12,178 nt of DNA from Acidobacteriota bacterium (lineage in GTDB: Bacteria; Acidobacteriota; Terriglobia; Terriglobales; Acidobacteriaceae): positions 1 through 12,178 of the forward strand of contig JANXQR010000641.1 of NCBI GenBank assembly GCA_025353435.1, read 5' to 3'. The notes under the pieces are model-generated. The model was not told the origin of the DNA. It ran no database searches and saw nothing but the letters and a program-made list of their open reading frames with translations. The position numbers and the translations under genes are program-made. Positions 4,975 to 12,178 of this stretch are shown piece after piece (the stretch's first letter is position 1; the number at the start of each line of letters is the position of its first letter).

Positions 4975-6459
4975 CTACACCGCAACGAAATCGATGAAGC
5001 CGCGCTGCGGGTCGGTGTTGATGAGCTTGACCTGGAGGCGGTCGCCTATATCGAGCCCGTGGCTGCCGCGAACCAGCATTCCTTCAACATGGGGATCGAG
5101 GGCGCGCACAAAAGTCCCGTACTGATTGACGCCGGTGACGATGGCGGCGAAGTTCTGGCCGATGCGTGGGTGAAGAACCACGGCCGCTATGCGCTTCTGC
5201 ATTTCGCGTTCGACCTTGCGAGCGGCATCTTCCATCTGAGTACAGCGGAGGGCGATGGCGTTGAGTTGCTCCTCGGAGTAAGGCTGCGCCTGGTCAGTAA
5301 GCAGGGCCTTGAGAATCCGTTGGGCCACGACGTCAGGAAAGCGGCGGTTGGGTGCGGTGGAGTGCGTGTAGTCTTCGACTGCCAGGCCGAAGTGGCCGGG
5401 TGACTGCTCGCCGGGCTTCACGAGGACGTACTCGCCCGGGCCCATCAGTTTGATGACGCCGAGGGACAGATCGGGAAAGTGATCGGGGTCCTTCTTCTTC
5501 TGGGCGAGTAGGAACTCGTTGAGAGCTTTCGAGTCCGGCTCGGCGGGGAGGGTGGTGCCAAGGCCCGCAGCTAATTCGACAATACGATCCCAGCGCTTGG
5601 GGATGCGAACGATGCGGCGAATAGAGGCGATCTTGGCATCTTCAAAGGTGCGGGCCATCACGCCGTTGGCGGCCACCATGAACTCCTCAATGAGCGAGGT
5701 GGCGCGATTCTTTTCGAGGCGCGCGAGGTTGACGACTTCGCGGCCTTCCATGATGGGGTGGGTCTCGACGGTTTCGAGATCGAGGGCGCCATGCTGGAAG
5801 CGGCTGCCGACCAAGCGCTGGGCGGCTTCGTCCTGAAGCTTGAGCTGGGTGGCGAGGGCTGCATCAGCGGCGACCTTGGCGGGTGCGGGACCGCGGCCCT
5901 CAAGCCACGCGCCAACGCCGTTGTAAGCAAGTTGGGCGCGATTACGCACGATGGCGCGATAGATTTTGCCACCTGAAGCTTCGCCGTTCCCGTCCACGCA
6001 GAACTCGATGACGACCGCGGCTCGCTCCTCGTTCTCGTTGAGAGACGTGATGCCCTCGGAGAGCTCGGGCGGCAGCATGGGGAAGACCTTGACGCCGGTG
6101 TAGACGGAAGTGGTTTCAAGGCTGGCGTGGGAATCGATGAGAGATCCTTTATGGACGCGCGAGTCGACATCGGCCACGCCGACGAGGACGCGGATGCGAC
6201 CGTCGGCGAGGCGCTCGGCCCACTCGATCTGATCCAAATCCTTGGAGGTGTCGTTGTCGATGGAAGACCAGAGCAGGCTGCGCATATCGCGAAGCTTAGG
6301 GCCGAATGAGACGGAGGCGGCGGGCGGGGCCGAGTCGGCGAGGATGCCTGCTAATTCGGTATCAGTGCCTTCTGGAAAGTCAGGCCGGAAGCCGTGCTCG
6401 ATCATGGATGCGTGCGCAGCGGTGACTAGATTGAAGTGCGCAGGCTGAGTGGCATGCAT
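4975..6459 (-). CDS. RNB-domain (RNase II/R family) ribonuclease with S1 domain
   Basis: 494 residues, shorter than E. coli RNase II or RNase R. The N-terminus lacks recognisable cold-shock domains. The RNB domain (about 56-385) has the metal-site segment SIDNDTSKDLDQ (66-77), then VGVADVDSRV, PMLPPELSEGITSLNENEER and the HFGLAVEDYTHSTAPNRRFPD block (356-375), which matches the family's YTHFTSPIRRYPD. A C-terminal S1 domain follows (about 434-494, VTGVNQYGTFVRALDPHVEGML). Members degrade RNA 3' to 5' in the cytoplasm. By alignment, D68, D74 and D76 match RNase II D201, D207 and D209, while the fourth acidic position (D210) is Gln77. I recall Gln there in the IDND..RDLDQ subfamily, so it may be a subfamily trait. 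The start at 6459 has AGGAG 10 nt upstream. It begins 32 nt after the sedolisin-like gene, suggesting cotranscription. Confidence 0.88.
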   Translation of the reverse strand: MHATQPAHFNLVTAAHASMIEHGFRPDFPEGTDTELAGILADSAPPAASVSFGPKLRDMRSLLWSSIDNDTSKDLDQIEWAERLADGRIRVLVGVADVDSRVHKGSLIDSHASLETTSVYTGVKVFPMLPPELSEGITSLNENEERAAVVIEFCVDGNGEASGGKIYRAIVRNRAQLAYNGVGAWLEGRGPAPAKVAADAALATQLKLQDEAAQRLVGSRFQHGALDLETVETHPIMEGREVVNLARLEKNRATSLIEEFMVAANGVMARTFEDAKIASIRRIVRIPKRWDRIVELAAGLGTTLPAEPDSKALNEFLLAQKKKDPDHFPDLSLGVIKLMGPGEYVLVKPGEQSPGHFGLAVEDYTHSTAPNRRFPDVVAQRILKALLTDQAQPYSEEQLNAIALRCTQMEDAARKVEREMQKRIAAVVLHPRIGQNFAAIVTGVNQYGTFVRALDPHVEGMLVRGSHGLDIGDRLQVKLINTDPQRGFIDFVAV

Positions 6460-6491
6460 TATTTAACTGCTCCTGGATAATAACGAAGTGG

Positions 6492-9400
6492 TCAATTGGC
6501 GCCGCGGGTTGGTTGGTCGGCCGTTGAGCCGGGCGGCAGTACGTTGACCGTAAGAAAGACGCTGTGGCTGACGACCGTGTTATCCACATAAGATGCGGCG
6601 GTGATGGTAAGTGTGGCAACGCCGAGGGGCGTGCCGGTTGAAATACCCCCCGCATTGCCGCTGATGCTTTGGCATCCATTGGCGAATCCGCAGATGGCGG
6701 TGAGCAGAAAGAGCAGCATGAGGGAGCGTCGCGCAGCTTCATTGAGCATGCGGGCACGGCGCCCCATGGGCAAAAGGAAGAACAGCAGTGCAAGCGCGGT
6801 GCCGCCCGCCACGCGAGGCCAGTATGGAACGTCGTGTCGCAATGCAGACGTGGGCCCGCCCGTGAGGAACGTCTGCACGACAAACGTGACGGTGCCGGTC
6901 GGCACGACCTGCTGCGGGCTGGGCGTACAGGTCATGTCGTCTTGAGTGGGAACGGCGCATACCACGCTGATTTGCCCGTTGAAGCCGCCAAGTCCGGTCA
7001 CGATAAACGAGGCGGAGCCGGCGTTTCCCTTGACGATTTTGAGGTTCGTAGGCGGGTTGGAGCCGGAAGGCCCAATGGAGAAGTCGAGAATGTTGACAGT
7101 AAGGGAGTTCGACGTGCCGGGTGCATAGAACAGATCGCCCAGGTACACAGCCACGAGAACATTCTGCCCGACCGGAAGAGTGATATTTTGCAACGTGGCA
7201 ATAGATGCATTGCCGATCGAGGGTGTGAGACCGACATTACCAATAATCCGGGTGCCATCGTAAAAGACGACGTTGCCAGCGGGGTTTTGCTCAGCAGTGA
7301 GCAAGGGGGGAACCGCTGGAGTGACGGTTGCAACGAGGGTAACCACCTGCCCGGGGCCAGCCGACGAGGGGCTTACGGTCAGTGTGACGGTATCAGCCAG
7401 TAGCGGGGCGGCCAGGTCAACGGGGTTGGAAGTGCTGGCGGCCCAGTTGGCGTCGCCGGAGTAGACGGCCGTGATTACATGCGCGACGCCTGTTGAGAGT
7501 GTCACGTTGGAGAGGGTGGCCGCGTTTGATGCAACGAGGGCCGACCCCAGCAAAGCCGTTCCATCGTAGAATGCGACGGTTCCAGTGATGGTGTAGGTTG
7601 TGCCGGTGACGGGATTGATGGGGCTGAGGGTGGCGGAGAGCACTTCTGGAATTCCCGGAGTGAGGGTCAACGGCGTTGCAACCAGCGTGTTAACCGTGGC
7701 ACCCTTGCCGACCACGATGGCAACGGCAGTTGAGGTAGATGCAGTGTAGTTGGAGTCACCCTGGTAAATGGCTTGCAGATTGTGCCCGCCGCCGACCGTA
7801 GGAACGGTCAGCGAGAATGTTGCCATGGTGGCGCCTGCAGTGGTGACCAGGCTGGCGGTGGAGTTGGCGATACCGTCGAGATTGAGCGTGACCACACCAC
7901 TGGGGGGCGTGGTTCCGGCTGGCGGAATGCCAACGGTCATGGTGACGGTAACAGTGATGATTGAGCCGGCCGCTGGTGCCGCAATGGACGGCACAATCGT
8001 CATGGCCGTCGTGCTTTTCTGGCTGTTTATCGTAACTGGCGGCGATGTGGAAGCTGCATAAATGGTACTTCCACTGTAGACGGCGGTAATGTTGTTGCCG
8101 CCGCTGGCCAGGCCGCCGGTAAGAGTGAGTATCGCCTTGCCACTTGAGTCGAGACTGGTTGTGGACCCAAGATTGGTGCCAGTGGTGGCGTCAGCAAACT
8201 GAACGGTCCCCGTGGGCGTGGCACCCGAGCCGACCGCTGTGACAGTCGCGGTGAACGTGATCTGCGCCGATGGGTTGTAAGTGGCGTTTGTGACAACGGG
8301 CGCGACGGTGAGGATGACAGCCGAGGCGGCTGTGCCGGTTGCGTCGGGCGTCGCCCACAGGTTGACCAGTTTATCGACGTTCGGTGAGCCGAGGCCGGTG
8401 GCGAGGTCGTAGCCGCTCGCGGCGTCGTAACCGATGCTGCCGCTGCCATCGCAGCCAGGACTGGAAGGCGCACACGCTAAACGAGCGTTTCCTTGCTGGA
8501 CGTCGGTGAAGATTTCGGGCTGGCTGCTTAAGCTGTATAGATGCGGGGCCAGATTGCCCTGCGGCCCATATTTCTGCGCAAGGAGCGCGGAGATACCGCC
8601 TAAGATTGCTGCCGCCGCACTGCTGCCGCCACTGCGGAAAAGAGTGCAACCGTCCGCTTTAGATGAGCCACTGAAACAGAAGGCTAGCCCGCGACTGAAG
8701 ACAGAGTCGAGGGCCGTTGGCAAGCTAAGGTCGGGCAGGAGTCGGCCTTTCGCGAATTGCGAAATCCCGGGCTGCCATCCGGGTGATGTGTGAATGGCGC
8801 TGGCGCCCCCGCCGCTGGCGTAAGTTGCATCGGCGGGATTTGTGGGCGACCATGCGGCGAGACCGGAAGCGGTAGAGGAGTTGAAGGTCACAGCACCGAC
8901 TGCGGTGTTCCACGGCGTGGACGCGAGAGCGTTGACGGCGTAACCGGTGGTCACTTTGCCGCCACTGCCGGCGGCGTGGCAGGCTGAGGCGCCGCTGTCT
9001 CCGGCCGCTGCGATGATCGAGATGCCCTGTGCCGCAGCCTGCCGGTAGAGCGCGGAATAGAAGGACTGGTGGGTTTCGCCCAACGACGCTTCGCAGGCGG
9101 AGAAGCCGACAACAATGGTGTGGGCCAGATTTTGACCGATGAGCGACGTGAGGGACAGATCGACGCCGTCGGTGGCCGACGTGGTCGCAGCGGGCGCGAT
9201 AAGGATGCGCGCGGCGGGCGCGGCTGCTCCGGCCCAGGAAGCGGAGAATTCAGCCGAGGCTTGATCCGTCGTCATGCCAGGATCGGCCCCTCCAGGAACA
9301 ATTAGTACTGGATTCTCGGGCAGGCCGAGAGCCGACCGGAAGGCTGCGATGTCCTGCGGCTGAATGTTGCTGCGAGTAGCGATCGCGATTGTCTCGCCTC

Positions 9401-10214
9401 CGCCACGCGTCCCTGCGGAGTGGATAGTGTCCAGATGCAGGAGCTGTGCAATGAGCGCCGGTGTGAGCGCTTCAGCGTTGACGATTGAAGTTTCGGCGAA
9501 CAGTGCGGAAGCGGTAGTGTTCACTCGCTGGGGTTCAGTAATGGCTGCCGCAGTGAGTGCGCCATCGAGCGAAACCAACCCGTGAACGAGGGGACGAAGG
9601 GCGGCCGGAACAGAGATGCCGCTAGCAAGCGCTGGACGCGTACCATTGGCCATTACATAGGAATGAACCGGCGCACGAAAGGTAGCCTCAACTTGCGCCG
9701 TTGTGCCGGAGAATTCGATCCACGCGCGGCTCGCAGGCAACGGAGCAACCATGAATCCCGCGCCTTGCAGCCACGCAACCACAGAGTTCACATCCGCAAG
9801 AGAGTTGGCGTAGGAGTCGGCAAATTGGCCGGGCGTGAGCCATTGGTGAAACGCGCAGGAGCCGGGATTCTGTTGATTGCTCAGTTCGGCGTCAAGGGCA
9901 GATTGCTGTGCCGCAGACGGCTCCAGCAGGAGGAGCATTCGATCCAGGTGCATCCCGGCTGGTGCCACTCCGAGGTCGAGGGATACACCAGGCAGAGGCG
10001 GTTTGCTGGCTGGCACAAACACCGCAGCACTGGAACGCCAATCGCCCGCGACGCGAGATACAGGAAGACCCGCTAGGTCGGGCCGCGCACAGGGCACCCC
10101 GCCAGACTGCCCCGCCGCTTGGGCTAAGCCGGTCGCGGGCCACTGCGCAGCGGCTGCCATGCCCAGCGCCATTGCTAGCGCCAACGGCAGGCCGAACCTT
10201 TTTTTCTGTGCCAT
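6492..10214 (-). CDS. Secreted sedolisin (S53)-like protein with propeptide and four Ig-like repeats
   Basis: 1240 residues. A signal peptide (about 1-34, KKR then an Ala/Leu core) is followed by a pro-kumamolisin activation domain (about 65-218, with HQWLTPGQFADSYA) and an S53 domain (about 250-620). The S53 domain ends in the calcium-site motif GYDLATGLGSPNVDKL (601-616). Four Ig-like domains follow (about 635-1042), each closing with an AVYSGDxNYxASTS-type motif. Then come a short beta-rich region, hydrophobic segments at about 1135-1150 and 1165-1180, and a final beta-like stretch. S532 (SGGSSAAAA) and D406 (AAAGDSGAS) align with the sedolisin Ser and oxyanion Asp. At the Glu/Asp site DQASAEFSASW aligns with family DETEANLDLEW, giving Ser320 and Ser324, so activity is doubtful. 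The protein is probably surface-exposed or anchored. The start at 10214 gives a good signal peptide, but its GAGG is only 3 nt away, unusually close. The ribonuclease gene follows after 32 nt. Confidence 0.9.
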   Translation of the reverse strand: MAQKKRFGLPLALAMALGMAAAAQWPATGLAQAAGQSGGVPCARPDLAGLPVSRVAGDWRSSAAVFVPASKPPLPGVSLDLGVAPAGMHLDRMLLLLEPSAAQQSALDAELSNQQNPGSCAFHQWLTPGQFADSYANSLADVNSVVAWLQGAGFMVAPLPASRAWIEFSGTTAQVEATFRAPVHSYVMANGTRPALASGISVPAALRPLVHGLVSLDGALTAAAITEPQRVNTTASALFAETSIVNAEALTPALIAQLLHLDTIHSAGTRGGGETIAIATRSNIQPQDIAAFRSALGLPENPVLIVPGGADPGMTTDQASAEFSASWAGAAAPAARILIAPAATTSATDGVDLSLTSLIGQNLAHTIVVGFSACEASLGETHQSFYSALYRQAAAQGISIIAAAGDSGASACHAAGSGGKVTTGYAVNALASTPWNTAVGAVTFNSSTASGLAAWSPTNPADATYASGGGASAIHTSPGWQPGISQFAKGRLLPDLSLPTALDSVFSRGLAFCFSGSSKADGCTLFRSGGSSAAAAILGGISALLAQKYGPQGNLAPHLYSLSSQPEIFTDVQQGNARLACAPSSPGCDGSGSIGYDAASGYDLATGLGSPNVDKLVNLWATPDATGTAASAVILTVAPVVTNATYNPSAQITFTATVTAVGSGATPTGTVQFADATTGTNLGSTTSLDSSGKAILTLTGGLASGGNNITAVYSGSTIYAASTSPPVTINSQKSTTAMTIVPSIAAPAAGSIITVTVTMTVGIPPAGTTPPSGVVTLNLDGIANSTASLVTTAGATMATFSLTVPTVGGGHNLQAIYQGDSNYTASTSTAVAIVVGKGATVNTLVATPLTLTPGIPEVLSATLSPINPVTGTTYTITGTVAFYDGTALLGSALVASNAATLSNVTLSTGVAHVITAVYSGDANWAASTSNPVDLAAPLLADTVTLTVSPSSAGPGQVVTLVATVTPAVPPLLTAEQNPAGNVVFYDGTRIIGNVGLTPSIGNASIATLQNITLPVGQNVLVAVYLGDLFYAPGTSNSLTVNILDFSIGPSGSNPPTNLKIVKGNAGSASFIVTGLGGFNGQISVVCAVPTQDDMTCTPSPQQVVPTGTVTFVVQTFLTGGPTSALRHDVPYWPRVAGGTALALLFFLLPMGRRARMLNEAARRSLMLLFLLTAICGFANGCQSISGNAGGISTGTPLGVATLTITAASYVDNTVVSHSVFLTVNVLPPGSTADQPTRGAN
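7089..8312 (-). repeat. Four tandem Ig-like domain repeats (coding)
   Basis: Within the sedolisin-like protein, residues of about 95-100 per unit repeat four times. Each unit starts with a strand such as TFTATVTA or VTLVATVTP, has a middle G.V.FYDG/QFAD motif and ends with A(V/I)Y.GD..Y....S (Tyr at about 713, 817, 918 and 1024). The copies are diverged, so this is an old duplication. Such repeats usually act as spacers or adhesion modules outside the cell. Confidence 0.8.
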
Positions 10215-10520
10215 GTTCCTCTTTTGTACACCAAGCGCTGCCGAGCTGGCCGCTCTCCTGCAACGCTGGAGGGGATCCTCTTAATCTTCAGCCATCGGGC
10301 AGTCCTTTTCCCTCACCCGTTTGGGTCAGGGAATGCGCCTCTACACTATTTGGCCGATTGTATCGCGCCAGCCATGCATTGCAGCGGCGCATCGCCGGTG
10401 CCGAAGGGGGTTCTCTTGTATAAGGACGGGGACGCCAACACAAGAAATGGAATCGGCCGACAAACGGAGAGCGCAGATCCTCCATTTGCCGGCCGCTTTC
10501 CTGCTTAAGACGGCTTACGC
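10215..10520 (-). promoter_or_regulatory. Spacer with leader of the sedolisin-like gene
   Basis: No gene is seen in these 306 nt. On the minus strand CCCTGACCC and GGGTGAGGG (10331-10310) form an 8-bp stem with one C-C or G-G opposed position around a 4-nt loop, about 95 nt before the sedolisin-like start. A possible -10 box TACAAT lies at 10362-10357, but no good -35 box stands at the right distance, so a housekeeping promoter is not established. The far end carries the probable terminator of the cytochrome unit at 10454-10495. Confidence 0.4.
10454..10495 (-). terminator. Probable terminator of the cytochrome operon
   Basis: On the minus-strand RNA CGGCCGGCAAATGGAG (10495-10480) pairs with CTCCGTTTGTCGGCCG (10469-10454) over 16 bp, two of them G-U pairs, around a 10-nt loop. 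The G-U positions are mismatches on the plus strand, so the structure is selected on the minus strand. It lies 25 nt past the cytochrome stop and is followed by the moderately U-rich ATTCCATTTCTTGT. The uninterrupted U-tract of a textbook terminator is missing. Confidence 0.6.
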
Positions 10521-12035
10521 CTACTGTTGGATTCCAATGTCGGACAGCACCTTGGGCTTGGCCTCGTCGACCGCCAGCAGGTTGTGGCACGCTGCGCAGT
10601 CATTGGTGATGGAGGACTTGCCGTCCCTGGTGGCGTGGTCGCCGTCGTGGCATCGGAAGCATCCGGGGTAATTCATGTGGCCGATGTGGTTGGGATGCGT
10701 TCCCCAGGTCACTTTCATTTCGGGGAACACGTTGTGCGTAAAGATCGCAACCAGCCCCTCGCCAGCGGCCGTGATCTCGGCAGCCTTGCCGGCGTAAACG
10801 TCGGGGTGCTCGGACTTGTAGAACGCGGCGAGCTTAACTGGAATCTTTGCGCTTGCCTCTTCGCTGGTGGCGTAGTCACCCTTGAGCAGTTCGAGTGCTT
10901 TCTTGTGAACCCACGGCAGATCGGGGCTGACGGCGCCCTCAGCCATGGCACGATTCAGCGCGTCTTCGGCGGTCTGCATGGTGTGGGCGGCGCGATTGTG
11001 ACAGTCAATGCAATCCATCACGCGGCGTTCGCCCTTGGGCATTGCAACCTTGAGTGCAGACGCGGTGAATACCGTCTTCGATCCGTCCGCATTGGTTCTT
11101 TCCACCCACGGGATCGCGGTTCGCGTGTCGTCAGTGTCGATGTACTCAATGTGGCCAAGGTGGACGCCATGAATGCCGGTGAGGTGGGAGAGCGAATCGC
11201 GGCCACCAAGGTGCAGCACCACTACGCTCTGCGTCTCGGTGTTCTTTTCGTCGTCACCAAAGTTTGACTTGACCAGCAGCTTTTCGCCGACAAAACGGGC
11301 CGGCGTGTGGCAGCCCTCGCAGATATAGCGCGCGGGACGCAGGTTCCTCACGGGCGATGGAATTGGCGTGGGATAAGTGGGAATGAACCTGGGCGCGATC
11401 CCGCTCAAAGGTCGCATCGATACTTCCAGGAGTTGCTTCGTGCCGTTGACCTTTGCCTCAAAGTACGAAGTAGCGCCGGAACCGATGTGGCAGTCAGCGC
11501 AGGCCACGTGGGAGTGAGCGGAGACCTGGTAGGCGGCGTACTCGGGGTGCATCACATGGCACGACTGACCGCAGAACTGCGGCGAATCCATGTATGCCGC
11601 GCCGCGATAGCTGGCCACCGACACCACCAATAAATTGACGATGGTGGCGATAAGAACGATGTCCAGGCCGTGACGGAAGACGCGGTCATTCAGATCGACC
11701 TTGGGAAACACGGACGGGATCTGACCCGCCTTCTTGAGCCTGCGGCGACGCTGGAAAACTCCCACGGGAATGAGCGCGAGCCCGAGGATAAACAGCGCTG
11801 GAAGGATGAGGAAGAAAATGAGGCCGAGGTATGGGTTTTCGTTCGAGCGTCCAAACAGCTCGAAGAGCCAGTACCCGACCATGGTTGCGCCGGCTGCGGT
11901 GGTGATCGCGCCCCCGGCAAGACTCAAGGGATTGTTGCCGAAGAAAAGCGCCGGCCGCACCCACTGTTGGCGGAATCTTTCAAGAAACGGCAAATTGCCC
12001 CCCAAAAAATGGTCGTGGAATGAACGGCCCGCCAC
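10521..12035 (-). CDS. NapC/NirT-type membrane multihaem cytochrome c
   Basis: 504 residues. Three hydrophobic segments (about 38-60, 69-93 and 124-142) anchor the protein. The rest would be outside the cytoplasmic membrane and has six covalent haem motifs: CGQSCH (155-160), CADCH (179-183), CEGCH (239-243), CIDCH (342-346), CFRCH (459-463) and CAACH (480-484). The first is CX3CH and is followed by VMHPEYAAY, where the Met of NapC/NrfH-type cytochromes is expected. YPTPIPSPVRNLRPA and the CHIGSGA segment also match this family. Such proteins take electrons from the quinol pool and pass them to periplasmic carriers or reductases; the partner is not in the window. The start is GTG at 12035, with AAGG 9 nt upstream and a hairpin over it. 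A class I cytochrome c gene ends 40 nt upstream on the same strand, so the two are probably one electron-transfer unit. Confidence 0.9.
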   Translation of the reverse strand: MAGRSFHDHFLGGNLPFLERFRQQWVRPALFFGNNPLSLAGGAITTAAGATMVGYWLFELFGRSNENPYLGLIFFLILPALFILGLALIPVGVFQRRRRLKKAGQIPSVFPKVDLNDRVFRHGLDIVLIATIVNLLVVSVASYRGAAYMDSPQFCGQSCHVMHPEYAAYQVSAHSHVACADCHIGSGATSYFEAKVNGTKQLLEVSMRPLSGIAPRFIPTYPTPIPSPVRNLRPARYICEGCHTPARFVGEKLLVKSNFGDDEKNTETQSVVVLHLGGRDSLSHLTGIHGVHLGHIEYIDTDDTRTAIPWVERTNADGSKTVFTASALKVAMPKGERRVMDCIDCHNRAAHTMQTAEDALNRAMAEGAVSPDLPWVHKKALELLKGDYATSEEASAKIPVKLAAFYKSEHPDVYAGKAAEITAAGEGLVAIFTHNVFPEMKVTWGTHPNHIGHMNYPGCFRCHDGDHATRDGKSSITNDCAACHNLLAVDEAKPKVLSDIGIQQ

Positions 12036-12046
12036 CGGGGCGGGCC
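12026..12046 (-). promoter_or_regulatory. Hairpin enclosing the GTG start of the multihaem cytochrome
   Basis: GGCCCGCC (12046-12039) pairs perfectly with GGCGGGCC (12033-12026) around CCGGT. The GTG start (12035-12033) spans the loop and stem, and the last two bases of the AAGG ribosome-binding site lie in the stem. Folding should therefore hinder initiation unless ribosomes arriving from the upstream cytochrome gene open it, a plausible form of translational coupling across 40 nt. No U-tract follows. Confidence 0.55.
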
Positions 12047-12075
12047 TTGAATTGCAACTGCAACCTGCCGTATGG

Positions 12076-12178
12076 CTATTTCAGTGTGCGGAAGTACGTG
12101 ACCGAGTCCTTGATCTGTGCCTCGGTCAGCTTGGGTGATAGGGGCTTCATCTTGCCTTTGCCCTTGGTGACGGACTCG
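12076..12178 (-). CDS. Class I cytochrome c, C-terminal fragment (cut by window edge)
   Basis: Reading the minus strand from the window edge to TAG at 12076 gives 33 residues with GKGKMKPLSPKLTEAQIKDSV and then TYFRTLK at the end. This is the usual end of a small class I c-type cytochrome: a Met, the probable axial haem ligand, followed by the C-terminal helix 'LTEAQIxDxVxYxRTL'. The haem-binding CXXCH lies outside the window. It ends 40 nt before the multihaem cytochrome gene in the same direction, so it may be that protein's soluble electron partner. The short length makes the call tentative, but the motif is characteristic. Confidence 0.72.
   Translation of the reverse strand, partial: ESVTKGKGKMKPLSPKLTEAQIKDSVTYFRTLK

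Noticed and set aside
6669..7403. 244-codon plus-strand open frame inside the sedolisin-like gene
   Set aside because: It is a shadow of the Ig-like region. Its composition is Gly/Arg-rich with no recognisable domain, and the minus-strand frame is continuous for 1240 residues.
1..12178. CRISPR arrays, tRNA/rRNA genes, insertion sequences, toxin-antitoxin pairs or phage defence genes
   Set aside because: No regularly spaced repeats, cloverleaf-like segments, transposase motifs or defence domains were seen on either strand.

Overview
The window looks like chromosomal DNA from a GC-rich environmental bacterium, most probably an Acidobacteriota (Terriglobia-like) member. The best clues are a sedolisin (S53)-type secreted protein followed by Ig-like repeats and a hydrophobic tail, a NapC/NirT-type multiheme cytochrome whose first haem motif reads CGQSCH, and a short RNB+S1 ribonuclease. 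I recognise all three as typical of that phylum, but this is recall of families and not a search. No tRNA, rRNA, IS element or CRISPR array was seen.

Left block (about 1-4140, all on the minus strand): a compact five-gene cluster, in transcription order an XRE-type regulator (3500-4012), a NfeD/YqiJ-like OB-fold membrane protein with a histidine-rich loop (2770-3435), an unannotated 48-residue membrane miniprotein (2549-2695), a flotillin/SPFH protein (1055-2476) and PspA/IM30 (295-984). The four gaps are 64, 74, 72 and 70 nt. A near-consensus promoter (TTGACA, 17 nt, TATAGT) precedes the regulator and is covered by an 18-bp inverted repeat, so the cluster is probably an autoregulated envelope-stress operon. 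Each gap carries a small hairpin with a purine-rich 8-9 nt loop. An inverted repeat built from two GCTCCGGAGC palindromes follows pspA.

Middle block (4199-6459): an isochorismatase-like cysteine hydrolase on the plus strand, divergent from the regulator, converges on an RNB+S1 ribonuclease on the minus strand. The ribonuclease lies 32 nt downstream of the sedolisin-like gene and may be cotranscribed with it.

Right block (6492-12178, minus strand): a 1240-residue exported sedolisin-like protein with propeptide, S53 domain, four Ig-like repeats and two C-terminal hydrophobic segments. Its S53 domain appears to have Ser in place of the catalytic Glu and Asp. After a 306-nt spacer come a NapC/NirT-type cytochrome with six haem motifs (10521-12035) and, at the window edge, the C-terminus of a small class I cytochrome c. 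These two are one respiratory transcription unit that appears to end at a strong hairpin at 10454-10495.

The best candidate for a little-described system is the XRE / His-rich NfeD-like / miniprotein / flotillin / PspA operon with its operator and repeated intergenic hairpins. The families themselves are known; the small gene, the hairpin pattern and the operator are the new parts.
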